Source: Nitrosopumilales archaeon (GTDB lineage: Archaea > Thermoproteota > Nitrososphaeria > Nitrososphaerales > Nitrososphaeraceae). Taken from it: DNA of 6,566 nt. Below are positions 1 through 5,777 of this stretch, piece after piece; the stretch's first letter is position 1, and each line of letters begins with the position of its first letter. A program made the position numbers and the translations under genes. The notes beneath the pieces were generated by a model. The model saw nothing but the letters and a program-made list of their open reading frames with translations. It searched no databases and was not told the origin of the DNA. The stretch spans positions 1 through 6,566 of the forward strand of contig WJXE01000108.1 of assembly GCA_009665115.1 (NCBI GenBank), read 5' to 3'.

Positions 1-95
1 CCAAAAATGAGTACCGCAATAGCTATAACTATAACTATCTATTCTGTTCCAGCGACTATACCCATTATTAGGTCAGTTAAGTCGATGCCCATCAT
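1..95 (-). pseudogene. TatA/Hcf106-like translocase subunit, N-terminal fragment interrupted by a TAG codon, partial
   Basis: Read on the minus strand from tandem ATG codons at 95-93 and 92-90, the frame gives MMGIDLTDLIMGIVAGTE, then TAG at 41-39, then IVIVIAIAVLIFG up to the window edge. A short N-terminus, one strongly hydrophobic helix and a closing Phe-Gly hinge is the hallmark layout of TatA-type subunits of the twin-arginine translocase. From memory, archaeal TatA proteins often have a Trp directly after a Gly-Thr-Glu-like motif, so TAG is one base away from the expected TGG. No usable start codon lies after the stop within the window. It begins 32 bases after the stop of the upstream Tat-signal bicupin, so the two may be co-transcribed. 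It could instead be a sequencing error, or a chance hydrophobic frame, since the remainder of the protein lies outside. Confidence 0.45.
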
Positions 96-127
96 TTATA
101 GATTATAGATATTATTTTGATCGCGGG

Positions 128-1381
128 TTATCCTCCTCCTGCTACTACAAAAAGATCCCGTTCTAATCTAGGAAGTTTATTAAAGTACGTAGGAGGCAAA
201 TCAAAAGTAGCACCTAATACCTCGTTAGAATTTGCACTAAGTCCTCCTGAAATACCTATGTCTTGTGGGCTTCCATTACCAAAGAAAATTGCCATATGCA
301 TATTATTGACGCTATCAGGATTTTCTATATAGTGAAAAAATGCTGGAGGAATGAAAACAACTTCACCTAGCCCAACCTCAAAGGTGTCTACACTACCACC
401 AGGACTTACTATTATCATTCGTGCTCTTCCACCAAGGACATAATCTAATTCAGCAGCATTAGGATGCCAGTGCGGTTCTCTGATACCATTGGGCTTCAAA
501 ATTAGTGAGTAACATGCCAACCCACTAAGTATAGGAAAATTACTAATATTTCCTAGAGCAACTGTACCTCCAGCAGTTTGAATCTGCGGAGGAATGCCTT
601 CTAGATTAAGTTTGTGAACACTCGGGATTCTTGTCATAGAAGCAGGTTCTACCGTGTTAGCTGGTTTGGACCCTATTACAATATCGTTAGGGGAGTTTTT
701 GTTAAATCCATTAAAAAACGTACTAGGTGGTTTGATTCCAAAGGTTGCATCCATAACACGATTAGGCATGGAACCAACCGATCCAGAAATGCCCATAGTT
801 TGAGGGCGTTCGTTATTGAATACAAGAACAAATTTTGCTTCTTCATTACTAATATTGTTAAATTCGTGTAAATAACCCTGGGGAACAAAAACGATTTCTC
901 CAGGATCGATAGTAAATGTATCATGAACAAGGTTAGGACTACCAAGAAATATAGTCATTGTTGCTCTGCCACTTATGCAATAGCTTAATTCGGCAGCATT
1001 AGGATGCCAATGAGGCTCACGTACACCACCCTTTTCAAGACGCAGTAGATATGGTGACATTGCCCAGCCATTGAGAATTGGAAAGTTATCAGCGTTTGCA
1101 AAAGTTCTACTTCCACCGGCATTGGATAATTGTGGCGTGGTAGCATCCAGATTAAATGTATGAGGTGATGCCATTTGTTTTGAAGGGCTTGTTTGACTAC
1201 TACTTGTGGTATTCGTATTTTTAGTGGCATTTGTATTATTTGGTCCAGCAGCAAAGGCTTTATTGAAAGGTAACAGAGAAGATAAGGTGAATACTGCGCC
1301 AGCAGCGCCGACATACTTTATAAAAGTGCGACGTGAGATTTTCCCATCAGAATCGGAGTTGTTTTCCGGATGTATAGACAC
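128..1381 (-). CDS. Tat-exported bicupin, oxalate decarboxylase-like fold
   Basis: This 417-residue protein has a twin-arginine signal (SRRTFIK, residues 16-22), a hydrophobic stretch to about residue 40 and a likely cleavage after AFA (44), so it should be exported folded. A Thr/Asn/Ser-rich linker follows to about residue 70. Two homologous cupin domains lie 180 residues apart. Each keeps a full metal set: H124, H126, E131, H172 in the first and H304, H306, E311, H350 in the second, within the repeated motif REPHWHPNAAEL. Overall spacing resembles Bacillus oxalate decarboxylase (OxdC), which binds Mn. However, judged against OxdC from memory, the lid glutamate of domain 1 and the corresponding glutamate of domain 2 (here MAIFF) are absent, so oxalate decarboxylation is uncertain. 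The start is GTG; an in-frame TAA lies 24 bases upstream, and a TATA-like box sits about 26 bases before it, fitting a leaderless mRNA. A TatA-like fragment follows downstream. Confidence 0.9.
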   Translation of the reverse strand: MSIHPENNSDSDGKISRRTFIKYVGAAGAVFTLSSLLPFNKAFAAGPNNTNATKNTNTTSSSQTSPSKQMASPHTFNLDATTPQLSNAGGSRTFANADNFPILNGWAMSPYLLRLEKGGVREPHWHPNAAELSYCISGRATMTIFLGSPNLVHDTFTIDPGEIVFVPQGYLHEFNNISNEEAKFVLVFNNERPQTMGISGSVGSMPNRVMDATFGIKPPSTFFNGFNKNSPNDIVIGSKPANTVEPASMTRIPSVHKLNLEGIPPQIQTAGGTVALGNISNFPILSGLACYSLILKPNGIREPHWHPNAAELDYVLGGRARMIIVSPGGSVDTFEVGLGEVVFIPPAFFHYIENPDSVNNMHMAIFFGNGSPQDIGISGGLSANSNEVLGATFDLPPTYFNKLPRLERDLFVVAGGG

Positions 1382-1401
1382 GTTAAAAAGTAATTCTGGA
1401 T

Positions 1402-1412
1402 ATTATTAAAGT
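1402..1412 (-). promoter_or_regulatory. TATA-like promoter of the bicupin gene
   Basis: On the minus strand the AT-rich element CTTTAATAATA is centred roughly 26 bases before the GTG start at 1381, the spacing expected for an archaeal TATA box driving a leaderless transcript. There is no Shine-Dalgarno sequence in front of the GTG, which supports this reading. The assignment rests on position and composition only. Confidence 0.4.
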
Positions 1413-1899
1413 TACCTGCATGTACAAAAATTGCCTCCCTATGTTGTATTCGCAGCAAAGTGTGATATTTTTGGTCTGTTATTTCCAGCGAAGTAGTCAT
1501 ACCTTGAGCGTTATCATCCTCGGCAGTAGATACTACGTGCTAAAGGTGGTTCAACAATGTCTACTACTGTTCCGAGCATATTTTAGGAATAGGAAACAAT
1601 GTTTTTCAGCGTAGCGTAGCAGGAACTAAATTTTCTAGTTATTCAAGCCCCATCTACGGTCAGTAACCTAGCAGGAACCCAACACCAGCGACCTTCTTGG
1701 GCCATACTTACCCCAGGTGTAAACAAACAAGTTAGAGTTCATCTAAATGTAGACCAAAGAATATCGTAACTGCTTGTTACCAAACCAATATTTGTCAGCC
1801 AACTACCCTTGTCCTAGTCAAGAGTAGATATCCTTGCAAGAGTCGTTACTCTGAATTGCAATAGCCTTTTATAGCTATTTCTTCTTATTTTGTGAAATT
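1413..1899. other. Intergenic stretch without a convincing gene
   Basis: About 490 bases lie between the bicupin promoter and the stop of the SIMPL gene. Short open frames exist on both strands, including a 49-codon plus-strand frame ending near 1770 without an ATG, but none has a good start, a promoter or a recognisable protein sequence. A 10-base direct repeat TAGCAGGAAC occurs at 1617-1626 and 1669-1678. Two hairpin-capable stretches lie near the right end: TTGCA-AGAGT-CGTT-ACTCT-GAAT-TGCAA (1834-1861) and AATAGC/GCTATT (1860-1865 with 1874-1879). They would sit in the 3' untranslated end of the SIMPL transcript. Neither is followed by a T-run on the minus strand, so I do not call them terminators. 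Confidence 0.5.
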
Positions 1900-2775
1900 T
1901 TACTTCATTAACCAATCAGTGCTTACACTTACAGACACGTCTTGTTGTCCTGAAATGATTGGGGTTCCGTTAGCACCAGCTGGTGTTGCTAAAGATTGCT
2001 TTTGTAAGAATGGTTGAGGGGGAGTAGGGGGTTGCTCAAACTCATTAATATACATTGATTTTATTCCTAGCACTTTTAATCCTAGAGCAGAAGCTGCTAT
2101 GTCGGCTTTGCTTCTTGCGTTATTGATTGCTTGTTTTATTAAGCCATTTTTGATTTCTTGTAACTTCTTATCTGATAATGTAAAACCAATACTGTTTATA
2201 CTTGTAGCTCCTCCAGAAGATATTGCAGTATCAATCCATCTAGCAGTGTCATTAATCTTTGAGCTTTCAATTTGTATGGAATTAGATACTGTAAATCCTG
2301 TTATTATGTTTCGTCCTTGCGAATAGTTATAGTTTGGAGATATACTAAATGCAGATGTGCTTGTTTCATTTTGCTTAACACCTGCTGATAATAACACATT
2401 GAGAACTTTGTTCATTGTAGCTGAATTTGTACTCAATGCTGCTTTTGCAGTCTGGTTGGTCGTCTCTACTCCTAAGATCAGTGTAACTTTATCAGGTTTT
2501 ACTTTAGTTGTTGCTGTTCCTGCGTCAGATAAAATATTATTGTTGGTAATATTGTTGTATGTTTTTTGAATTAGAGAGGAATGATTAGTAGGTTGTGGTG
2601 GTGCATTATATTGTTGAGCATACGCATCACCATTACTGCTGTTGGTAACGATTGATAATAAATAAACAATCGACAATAATGATAATGCACCCGCTGCATC
2701 TAGAATACAAGTAACAGAAGCATGGGCTCCGAGCTTCCTATTATTATTCGTACAAGTTGACGATGATGATGCCAT
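1900..2775 (-). CDS. SIMPL (DUF541) domain protein, membrane-anchored or secreted
   Basis: This 291-residue protein has a hydrophobic segment at residues 21-44 and a possible signal-peptidase site after AYA (53), so the body should be outside the membrane. A Gln/Asn/Pro-rich linker leads to the SIMPL/DUF541 domain, about residues 82-290. Family features include the opening G-TATTKVKPDKVTLILGVET (86-104), the alternation motif AALSTNSATMNKVLNVL (112-128), then TSAFSISPNYNYS, ITGFTVSN, the INSIGFTLSD block and the helix AINNARSKADIAASALGLK. A Pro-rich insert PPTPPQP (249-255) precedes the last strands. SIMPL proteins occur in bacteria and archaea as periplasmic or cell-surface proteins with poorly defined roles (oxidative stress, BP26/OmpB-like assemblies), so no reaction is assigned. 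The start is ATG with a TATA box about 27 bases upstream, which suits a leaderless message. It appears monocistronic. Confidence 0.9.
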   Translation of the reverse strand: MASSSSTCTNNNRKLGAHASVTCILDAAGALSLLSIVYLLSIVTNSSNGDAYAQQYNAPPQPTNHSSLIQKTYNNITNNNILSDAGTATTKVKPDKVTLILGVETTNQTAKAALSTNSATMNKVLNVLLSAGVKQNETSTSAFSISPNYNYSQGRNIITGFTVSNSIQIESSKINDTARWIDTAISSGGATSINSIGFTLSDKKLQEIKNGLIKQAINNARSKADIAASALGLKVLGIKSMYINEFEQPPTPPQPFLQKQSLATPAGANGTPIISGQQDVSVSVSTDWLMK

Positions 2776-2794
2776 GCAGATTCATTAAATGCTA

Positions 2795-2810
2795 GGATAA
2801 GTATATCTAT
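2795..2810 (-). promoter_or_regulatory. TATA box of the SIMPL gene
   Basis: The minus strand reads ATAGATATACTTATCC here, with the TATATACTT-like core centred about 27 bases before the ATG at 2775. That spacing matches archaeal TBP sites for leaderless transcripts, and there is no ribosome binding site before the ATG. Confidence 0.5.
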
Positions 2811-2824
2811 TTTGCTATTCTGTA

Positions 2825-2974
2825 TCAACATGTTATTGTGAAGCAAACAGGTAGGGGTTCTATTCGATTATGATCCATATCACAACAGGAGTCTTTTCTA
2901 GTTAGTTGTTTTAACGGTGCTGCTGGCGTGTATAATTGCTGTTGTTGTCCTTGACTTTGGACTGCTTCTACGAA
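2825..2974 (-). pseudogene. Possible decayed small coding fragment upstream of the SIMPL gene
   Basis: A minus-strand frame of 49 codons runs from just after a TAA (2977-2975) to a TGA (2827-2825). It encodes a hydrophilic, Gln-rich segment (VEAVQSQGQQQQLYTP) followed by a basic part and three cysteines plus a terminal cysteine (CC near the middle, VCF and TC at the end). It has no ATG, GTG or TTG at its beginning; the only ATG would leave 17 residues. Upstream of the TAA the same frame continues briefly (VEYIASN) before another stop. The amino-acid make-up looks more protein-like than a random frame, so it may be the tail of a lost exported protein. I recognise no family, and a chance open frame is equally possible. 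Confidence 0.2.
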
Positions 2975-3045
2975 TTAGTTTGATGCAATATATTCAACCT
3001 AGCACTTGAGTTATTTCTTACGAATTATGGTCTCCTAAAGCGTTC

Positions 3046-3085
3046 ATTCCAATGGAATTAACGCGTTCCAAGCTGGAACTGGAAT
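3046..3085. promoter_or_regulatory. Cluster of palindromes with TTCCA/TGGAA arms, candidate operator
   Basis: Two perfect inverted repeats lie close together: ATTCCA-A-TGGAAT (3046-3058) and GTTCCA-AGC-TGGAAC (3065-3079). Their centres at 3052 and 3072 are 20 bases apart, about two helical turns, so dimeric proteins could bind the same face. The 8-base palindrome AACGCGTT (3060-3067) lies between them, and a further half-site TGGAAT follows at 3080-3085. The cluster is in the divergent spacer between the SIMPL gene and the plus-strand gene at 3273. A related site sits at 3217-3227 close to that gene's TATA box. Confidence 0.4.
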
Positions 3086-3116
3086 CCGATTAATCCAAAG
3101 CGTGATTCTATCAAAA

Positions 3117-3128
3117 AGTGTTAACACT
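3117..3128. promoter_or_regulatory. 12-base perfect palindrome
   Basis: AGTGTTAACACT is a perfect 12-base palindrome in the spacer before the gene at 3273, followed a few bases later by another TTAACA element. Its sequence differs from the neighbouring TTCC/GGAA palindromes, so it would be a site for another factor, if functional. Confidence 0.25.
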
Positions 3129-3216
3129 ATTAACAGAAGTATACAACGCTATCGATTGTATGAAAAACCATTCAAAGGGTAGCGATTAGAACAATATTAA
3201 ACCTATGCTTGCCGAA

Positions 3217-3227
3217 ATTCCTGGAAT
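3217..3227. promoter_or_regulatory. Third TTCC/GGAA palindrome next to the TATA box of the 3273 gene
   Basis: ATTCC-T-GGAAT is an 11-base perfect inverted repeat with the same arms as the palindromes at 3046-3079. It ends about 19 bases before the TATA element at 3246-3254, a position where archaeal regulators can activate or block assembly of the basal transcription factors. Confidence 0.35.
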
Positions 3228-3245
3228 ACAATGTTAGGTGGTTAT

Positions 3246-3254
3246 GTTTAAAAA
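3246..3254 (+). promoter_or_regulatory. TATA-like box of the 3273 gene
   Basis: GTTTAAAAAC is centred about 25 bases before the TTG at 3273-3275. An in-frame TAA at 3249-3251 prevents any start further upstream. The box position supports initiation at or very near the TTG run on a leaderless transcript. Confidence 0.4.
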
Positions 3255-3272
3255 CTATACACTTATGATATT

Positions 3273-4136
3273 TTGTTGTTGTTTTCCGAATTAACAAGGT
3301 TGGACACTCATCAACTAGTGGAGTACGTAAACCTGATTCTTGAGAAATCAGAATTATCCTCTGATTCCGTAAAATCCATTATAGCCTCAGTACGGCGCTT
3401 GAGCAGTATCAAGATTGAGAATATCTTTACCTATAAACATCTGTCTGAGATAAATAACATGTGCCTTCGCTTAAATACTCTGAAAAAGAAATCAACTGAC
3501 GCGTTCAGACCCTTCATCTCTAGTTCAACAAGAACATTGTGTCATTCAATGGGAAACCCATTGAAAGCAGCAGAAGACATGATTGAACTCGAAGAAAAGG
3601 GTGATATCCTGAATTCATTACTAAGAATAGTTACATTTCTATGTAATAGATATGCCATGGGGGCATCAAATGCAGCGCTGATAGGAGAGTGTCTATACCC
3701 AGAAACGTCCATCGTATTCGATGAACAAAATTCCTCTTCTTACAGAAAAGAAATTGCACACATGGCCAGATATTATAGATTGCATTTAGGAAGTTTCTTA
3801 GCTATTGAGCTTGCAAAGGAGCTTAAAAGGTTTCCATCGAATTACAAAGACAATAGATTCGAAAGTATAATAGAACTCTATGAAACTGGATGTGCTGACT
3901 ATATATTCAATTTTCTAGTGGATACAAAAACTAGAGAAGAGAAGCTTGTGACTCCAATCTTAATGGATTTGGATGGAAATAGAAAAGTTCTTGCAATTCA
4001 CATATATGGTGATGAAAAAATAAGATTATGGAAAAGATGGGGAGATGGTTATGATGGACTTTATGATATTAGTGGAAATAGAAGTAATATACACATGGAA
4101 GTAAGTCCGTTCTTCGATTCGGTTGCAATAACTTAG
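3273..4136 (+). CDS. Hypothetical protein, mostly helical, with a C-terminal beta-rich part
   Basis: I do not recognise this 287-residue protein. It has no signal peptide and no membrane segment, so it should be cytoplasmic. Residues 1-215 read as amphipathic helices with many charged residues. The C-terminal 70 residues (VTPILMDLDGNRKVLAIHIY, then KIRLWKRWGDGYDGLYDISG) look like beta strands and turns with a Gly/Asp/Trp-rich segment at 253-269. Five cysteines (64, 90, 124, 140, 207) are scattered and make no zinc-finger spacing. The start is a TTG in a row of three; there is no ATG in frame until Met63, and the upstream frame closes at 3249-3251. The TATA box and palindromes upstream suggest a single-gene unit under specific control. 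It converges on the flavin-reductase/Nudix gene, whose stop is 130 bases further on. Confidence 0.8.
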   Translation: MLLFSELTRLDTHQLVEYVNLILEKSELSSDSVKSIIASVRRLSSIKIENIFTYKHLSEINNMCLRLNTLKKKSTDAFRPFISSSTRTLCHSMGNPLKAAEDMIELEEKGDILNSLLRIVTFLCNRYAMGASNAALIGECLYPETSIVFDEQNSSSYRKEIAHMARYYRLHLGSFLAIELAKELKRFPSNYKDNRFESIIELYETGCADYIFNFLVDTKTREEKLVTPILMDLDGNRKVLAIHIYGDEKIRLWKRWGDGYDGLYDISGNRSNIHMEVSPFFDSVAIT

Positions 4137-4265
4137 GAGTACACATCCAACTGAATTAGTAAGTATAGATGAAAAGATCATAATGAAAGTATTAGTTTCA
4201 TACTTGTTCTTGCGGACAATTGCTGAAATATGAGAAGATATCTTGATGCTTTATTGCGGTAAACA

Positions 4266-5273
4266 TTACCTTATCCTGCAATTAACCAAGGTTCTCAACA
4301 AAGTGTTCCTTGGAGCTTTGTCAAGCCATTTTCTAAGGTATCTGTTTTCTTCATTCATAGACTTCATTTTACAACTAAAGCTAATAAAATTGGCCCTTAA
4401 TTCCCTACTGATTTTGCTTTCTTTTTTATCTTCAGTTTGGCCATCTGGATAATTGGACATTAGAATAACCCTTTCAATTCCCAATATACTCTCGATTTCT
4501 GTAATTATTCCTATAGTTTCCAAATACTTATAGAGTGTATCTGCGTAGTTTGATCCTCTTTTTACACTTACCATAGGAAGCATCAAAAAGTTGCCAAATG
4601 ATTGGTTGGTAATGAGCAGTAATTTATTATTTTCATCACGAATAACGGCTACTGCTGCCTTTAAAATAAACTGACCATATGACATTGCTTTGAATTCTAC
4701 AAAGTGTGAATGACTTACTACAATTCTTTTTCTTCCTCCGCTGATCTTCTGTCTTGATAGCTTCCTGTAGCTGCCACGCGTATATATCAACGGCAATTCC
4801 TTTTCATCAAATGTTGCCCTTACCACCTCGCCGACAACCATGATATGATCTGCAAATGTCTGAATTGCCTTAACTTTACATTCTGCATTTACAGTACAGT
4901 TTTTGATCATTGGAACGTCAATATATTTTGAAGGATAGGTGTCAAACGTATTTGGAATTGTTAGTTTTTGAATTTCTATTCCAGAATATCCACCAGCTAT
5001 GTTTACAAGTTCAGACTGTTCTTCTGAGGCCATATTTACTGCAAACACATTTGTCTCTTGAATATTCCAATAGGTAGGAGAATCATGTATGAAGATAGCA
5101 ATTAAGATTGGATCATATGCAATCTGCATGGTCCATTCGACTGCCATCACATTAGGACCATATTTTGAGCCGTTCGTAGTGATTAGAGCAACTTCAGTAG
5201 CAAAAAATCTATGAACATTTTCCATTATCTCAGATTCTGGAAGCATTTTGCTATTGTTGCTGTTTATTATCAA
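4266..5273 (-). CDS. Flavin reductase-like FMN-binding domain fused to a degenerate Nudix-like domain
   Basis: The protein has 335 residues if it starts at TTG 5273, or 326 from the ATG at residue 10 (5246). I keep the longer form because the TATA box at 5301-5311 would put the transcript start only a few bases before the TTG, but the ATG is a serious alternative. Residues about 20-178 match the flavin reductase-like split-barrel family (HpaC/FlaRed type): FFATEVALITTNG, GPNVMAVEW, DSPTYWNIQETNVFAVNM, the GGYSGIEIQKL loop, then ADHIMVVGEVVRA. Family members bind FMN and use NAD(P)H or act on aromatic pathways. Residues about 202-325 look like a Nudix fold (FILKAAVAVIRDENNKLLLITN, then LPMVSVKRG). 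The Nudix box region (about 233-256) aligns as YKYLETIGI where REUxEExGU is expected, leaving only E252 of the catalytic glutamates, so hydrolysis is unlikely and a nucleotide- or effector-sensing role is possible. It is cytoplasmic and monocistronic. Confidence 0.85.
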   Translation of the reverse strand: MIINSNNSKMLPESEIMENVHRFFATEVALITTNGSKYGPNVMAVEWTMQIAYDPILIAIFIHDSPTYWNIQETNVFAVNMASEEQSELVNIAGGYSGIEIQKLTIPNTFDTYPSKYIDVPMIKNCTVNAECKVKAIQTFADHIMVVGEVVRATFDEKELPLIYTRGSYRKLSRQKISGGRKRIVVSHSHFVEFKAMSYGQFILKAAVAVIRDENNKLLLITNQSFGNFLMLPMVSVKRGSNYADTLYKYLETIGIITEIESILGIERVILMSNYPDGQTEDKKESKISRELRANFISFSCKMKSMNEENRYLRKWLDKAPRNTLLRTLVNCRIR

Positions 5274-5300
5274 TCGAACATTTTAGCAATAAAAATCTCT

Positions 5301-5311
5301 CAATATAATAC
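5301..5311 (-). promoter_or_regulatory. TATA box of the flavin reductase/Nudix gene
   Basis: The minus strand reads GTATTATATTG, centred near 5306. The expected transcript start is near 5280, which gives a 5-10 base leader to the TTG at 5273 or about 34 bases to the ATG at 5246. No Shine-Dalgarno sequence precedes either codon. Confidence 0.45.
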
Positions 5312-5414
5312 TTAACTCTCATTTTGGATCGGATGATGCAGATGTGACATACCACTCCAGTTGAAAGGTAGGTTTGGATTTGCAAGGAACGGGGACAGCA
5401 TGACTACAAGTATC

Positions 5415-5425
5415 AATTATATAGG
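5415..5425 (+). promoter_or_regulatory. TATA box of the tRNA gene
   Basis: AATTATATAGG is centred about 31 bases before the first base of the tRNA at 5451, the normal place for the TATA element of an archaeal tRNA promoter. Confidence 0.5.
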
Positions 5426-5450
5426 ATTTGTTTGACTACGTTAAACAAGT

Positions 5451-5548
5451 GCCGTCGTAGCTCAGCCTGGGAGAGCACTCGACCTGAAATACACTCAGGA
5501 GTGAAGCTGAAGACCGAGCTGTCGTGAGCTCAAATCTCACCGGCGGCA
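5451..5548 (+). tRNA. tRNA-Phe (anticodon GAA) with a 24-base intron at position 30/31
   Basis: The acceptor stem pairs GCCGTCG (5451-5457) with CGGCGGC (5541-5547), with one G-T pair, and the discriminator is A5548. The D stem is GCTC/GAGC (5460-5463 with 5473-5476) and the T stem GTGAG/CTCAC (5524-5528 with 5536-5540). After removing 5482-5505 the anticodon arm is CTCGG-CTGAAGA-CCGAG, giving five perfect pairs, U33 and anticodon GAA at 5509-5511. The mature length is 74 bases and no CCA is encoded. The T loop reads CTCAAAT, so position 54 is C instead of the near-universal U. A TATA box precedes the gene. A small zinc-finger gene follows 70 bases downstream. Confidence 0.93.
5482..5505 (+). 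other. tRNA intron with a bulge-helix-bulge splice motif
   Basis: The intron lies between tRNA positions 30 and 31, inside the anticodon stem, not at the usual 37/38 site. The canonical archaeal splice motif fits exactly: 5' bulge C5480 G5481 | A5482, a four-pair central helix CACT (5476-5479) with AGTG (5500-5503), and 3' bulge A5504 A5505 | G5506. The intron folds on itself through CCTGA (5483-5487) with TCAGG (5495-5499). It carries CCTGAAA, a look-alike of the true anticodon loop. Cleavage would be by the archaeal tRNA splicing endonuclease; crenarchaeal and nitrososphaerotal enzymes are known to accept such non-canonical sites. Confidence 0.88.
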
Positions 5549-5572
5549 TACTTACCTAACAGGGTGGCTTTG

Positions 5573-5593
5573 AAAGAATAAAGAATAAAGAAT
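5573..5593 (+). repeat. Three tandem copies of AAAGAAT upstream of the zinc-finger gene
   Basis: The 7-base unit AAAGAAT occurs three times without interruption, 26-46 bases before the ATG at 5619. The last copies supply the only AT-rich, TATA-like sequence at the right distance, so the repeat may serve as the promoter or change promoter strength through copy-number slippage. That role is inferred. Confidence 0.5.
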
Positions 5594-5618
5594 CCCTTCT
5601 ATACCTAGAAATGCTGAG

Positions 5619-5777
5619 ATGGTTATAAGGGCAATCCGTAGAGTATTTTGCAGTCACGAGGACTCATTTTCCTTTAGAACGTACAGTGATTTCGATTTTA
5701 ATGAGTACAATAAATGTTCCAAATGTGGAAAAACATTAAGGTACATCAAAGGCTTTGACGAGGATATGAGAGGCTAA
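5619..5777 (+). CDS. Small zinc-finger-like protein (52 residues)
   Basis: The frame from ATG 5619 to TAA 5777 encodes a 52-residue basic protein. It has a C-x-H pair (C11, H13 in VFCSHEDSF) and a C-x2-C knuckle (C33, C36 in NKCSKCGKTLRYIKG), which together could hold one zinc ion in a zinc-ribbon-like fold. The aromatic/acidic stretch TYSDFDFNEYN joins the two halves. The CSKCGKT knuckle is typical of nucleic-acid or protein-binding mini-proteins common in archaea, but I cannot name the family. The upstream frame closes at 5586-5588, and ATG 5619 is the only start in frame. The next gene starts 9 bases after its stop with a purine-rich site in between, so the two probably form an operon, perhaps read through from the tRNA. 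Confidence 0.72.
   Translation: MVIRAIRRVFCSHEDSFSFRTYSDFDFNEYNKCSKCGKTLRYIKGFDEDMRG

Noticed and set aside
1420..1614. 64-codon plus-strand frame with an ATG upstream of the bicupin gene
   Set aside because: It has a skewed composition rich in Cys/Phe/Leu/Tyr without a domain or promoter, and the region carries no other sign of coding.
1623..1770. 49-codon plus-strand frame in the spacer
   Set aside because: No start codon, no ribosome binding site and no recognisable similarity; likely a chance open frame.
1834..1879. Two hairpins downstream of the SIMPL stop as an intrinsic terminator
   Set aside because: No T-run follows them on the minus strand, and archaeal termination relies mainly on U-tracts.
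2969..3027. Repeat TACGAATTA at 2969-2977 and 3019-3027, exactly 50 bases apart
   Set aside because: Nine AT-rich bases can easily recur by chance; no further copies or symmetry.
4183..4201. ATGAAA/TTTCAT hairpin after the 3273 gene as a terminator
   Set aside because: Only six AT-rich pairs with a 7-base loop and no clear T-run after it.
5478..5518. Reading the tRNA as tRNA-Ser(TGA) with a canonical 37/38 intron
   Set aside because: It would give C at position 33, an A-C mismatch in the anticodon stem and a short variable arm unlike tRNA-Ser. The 30/31 intron gives a perfect stem, U33 and an exact bulge-helix-bulge motif.
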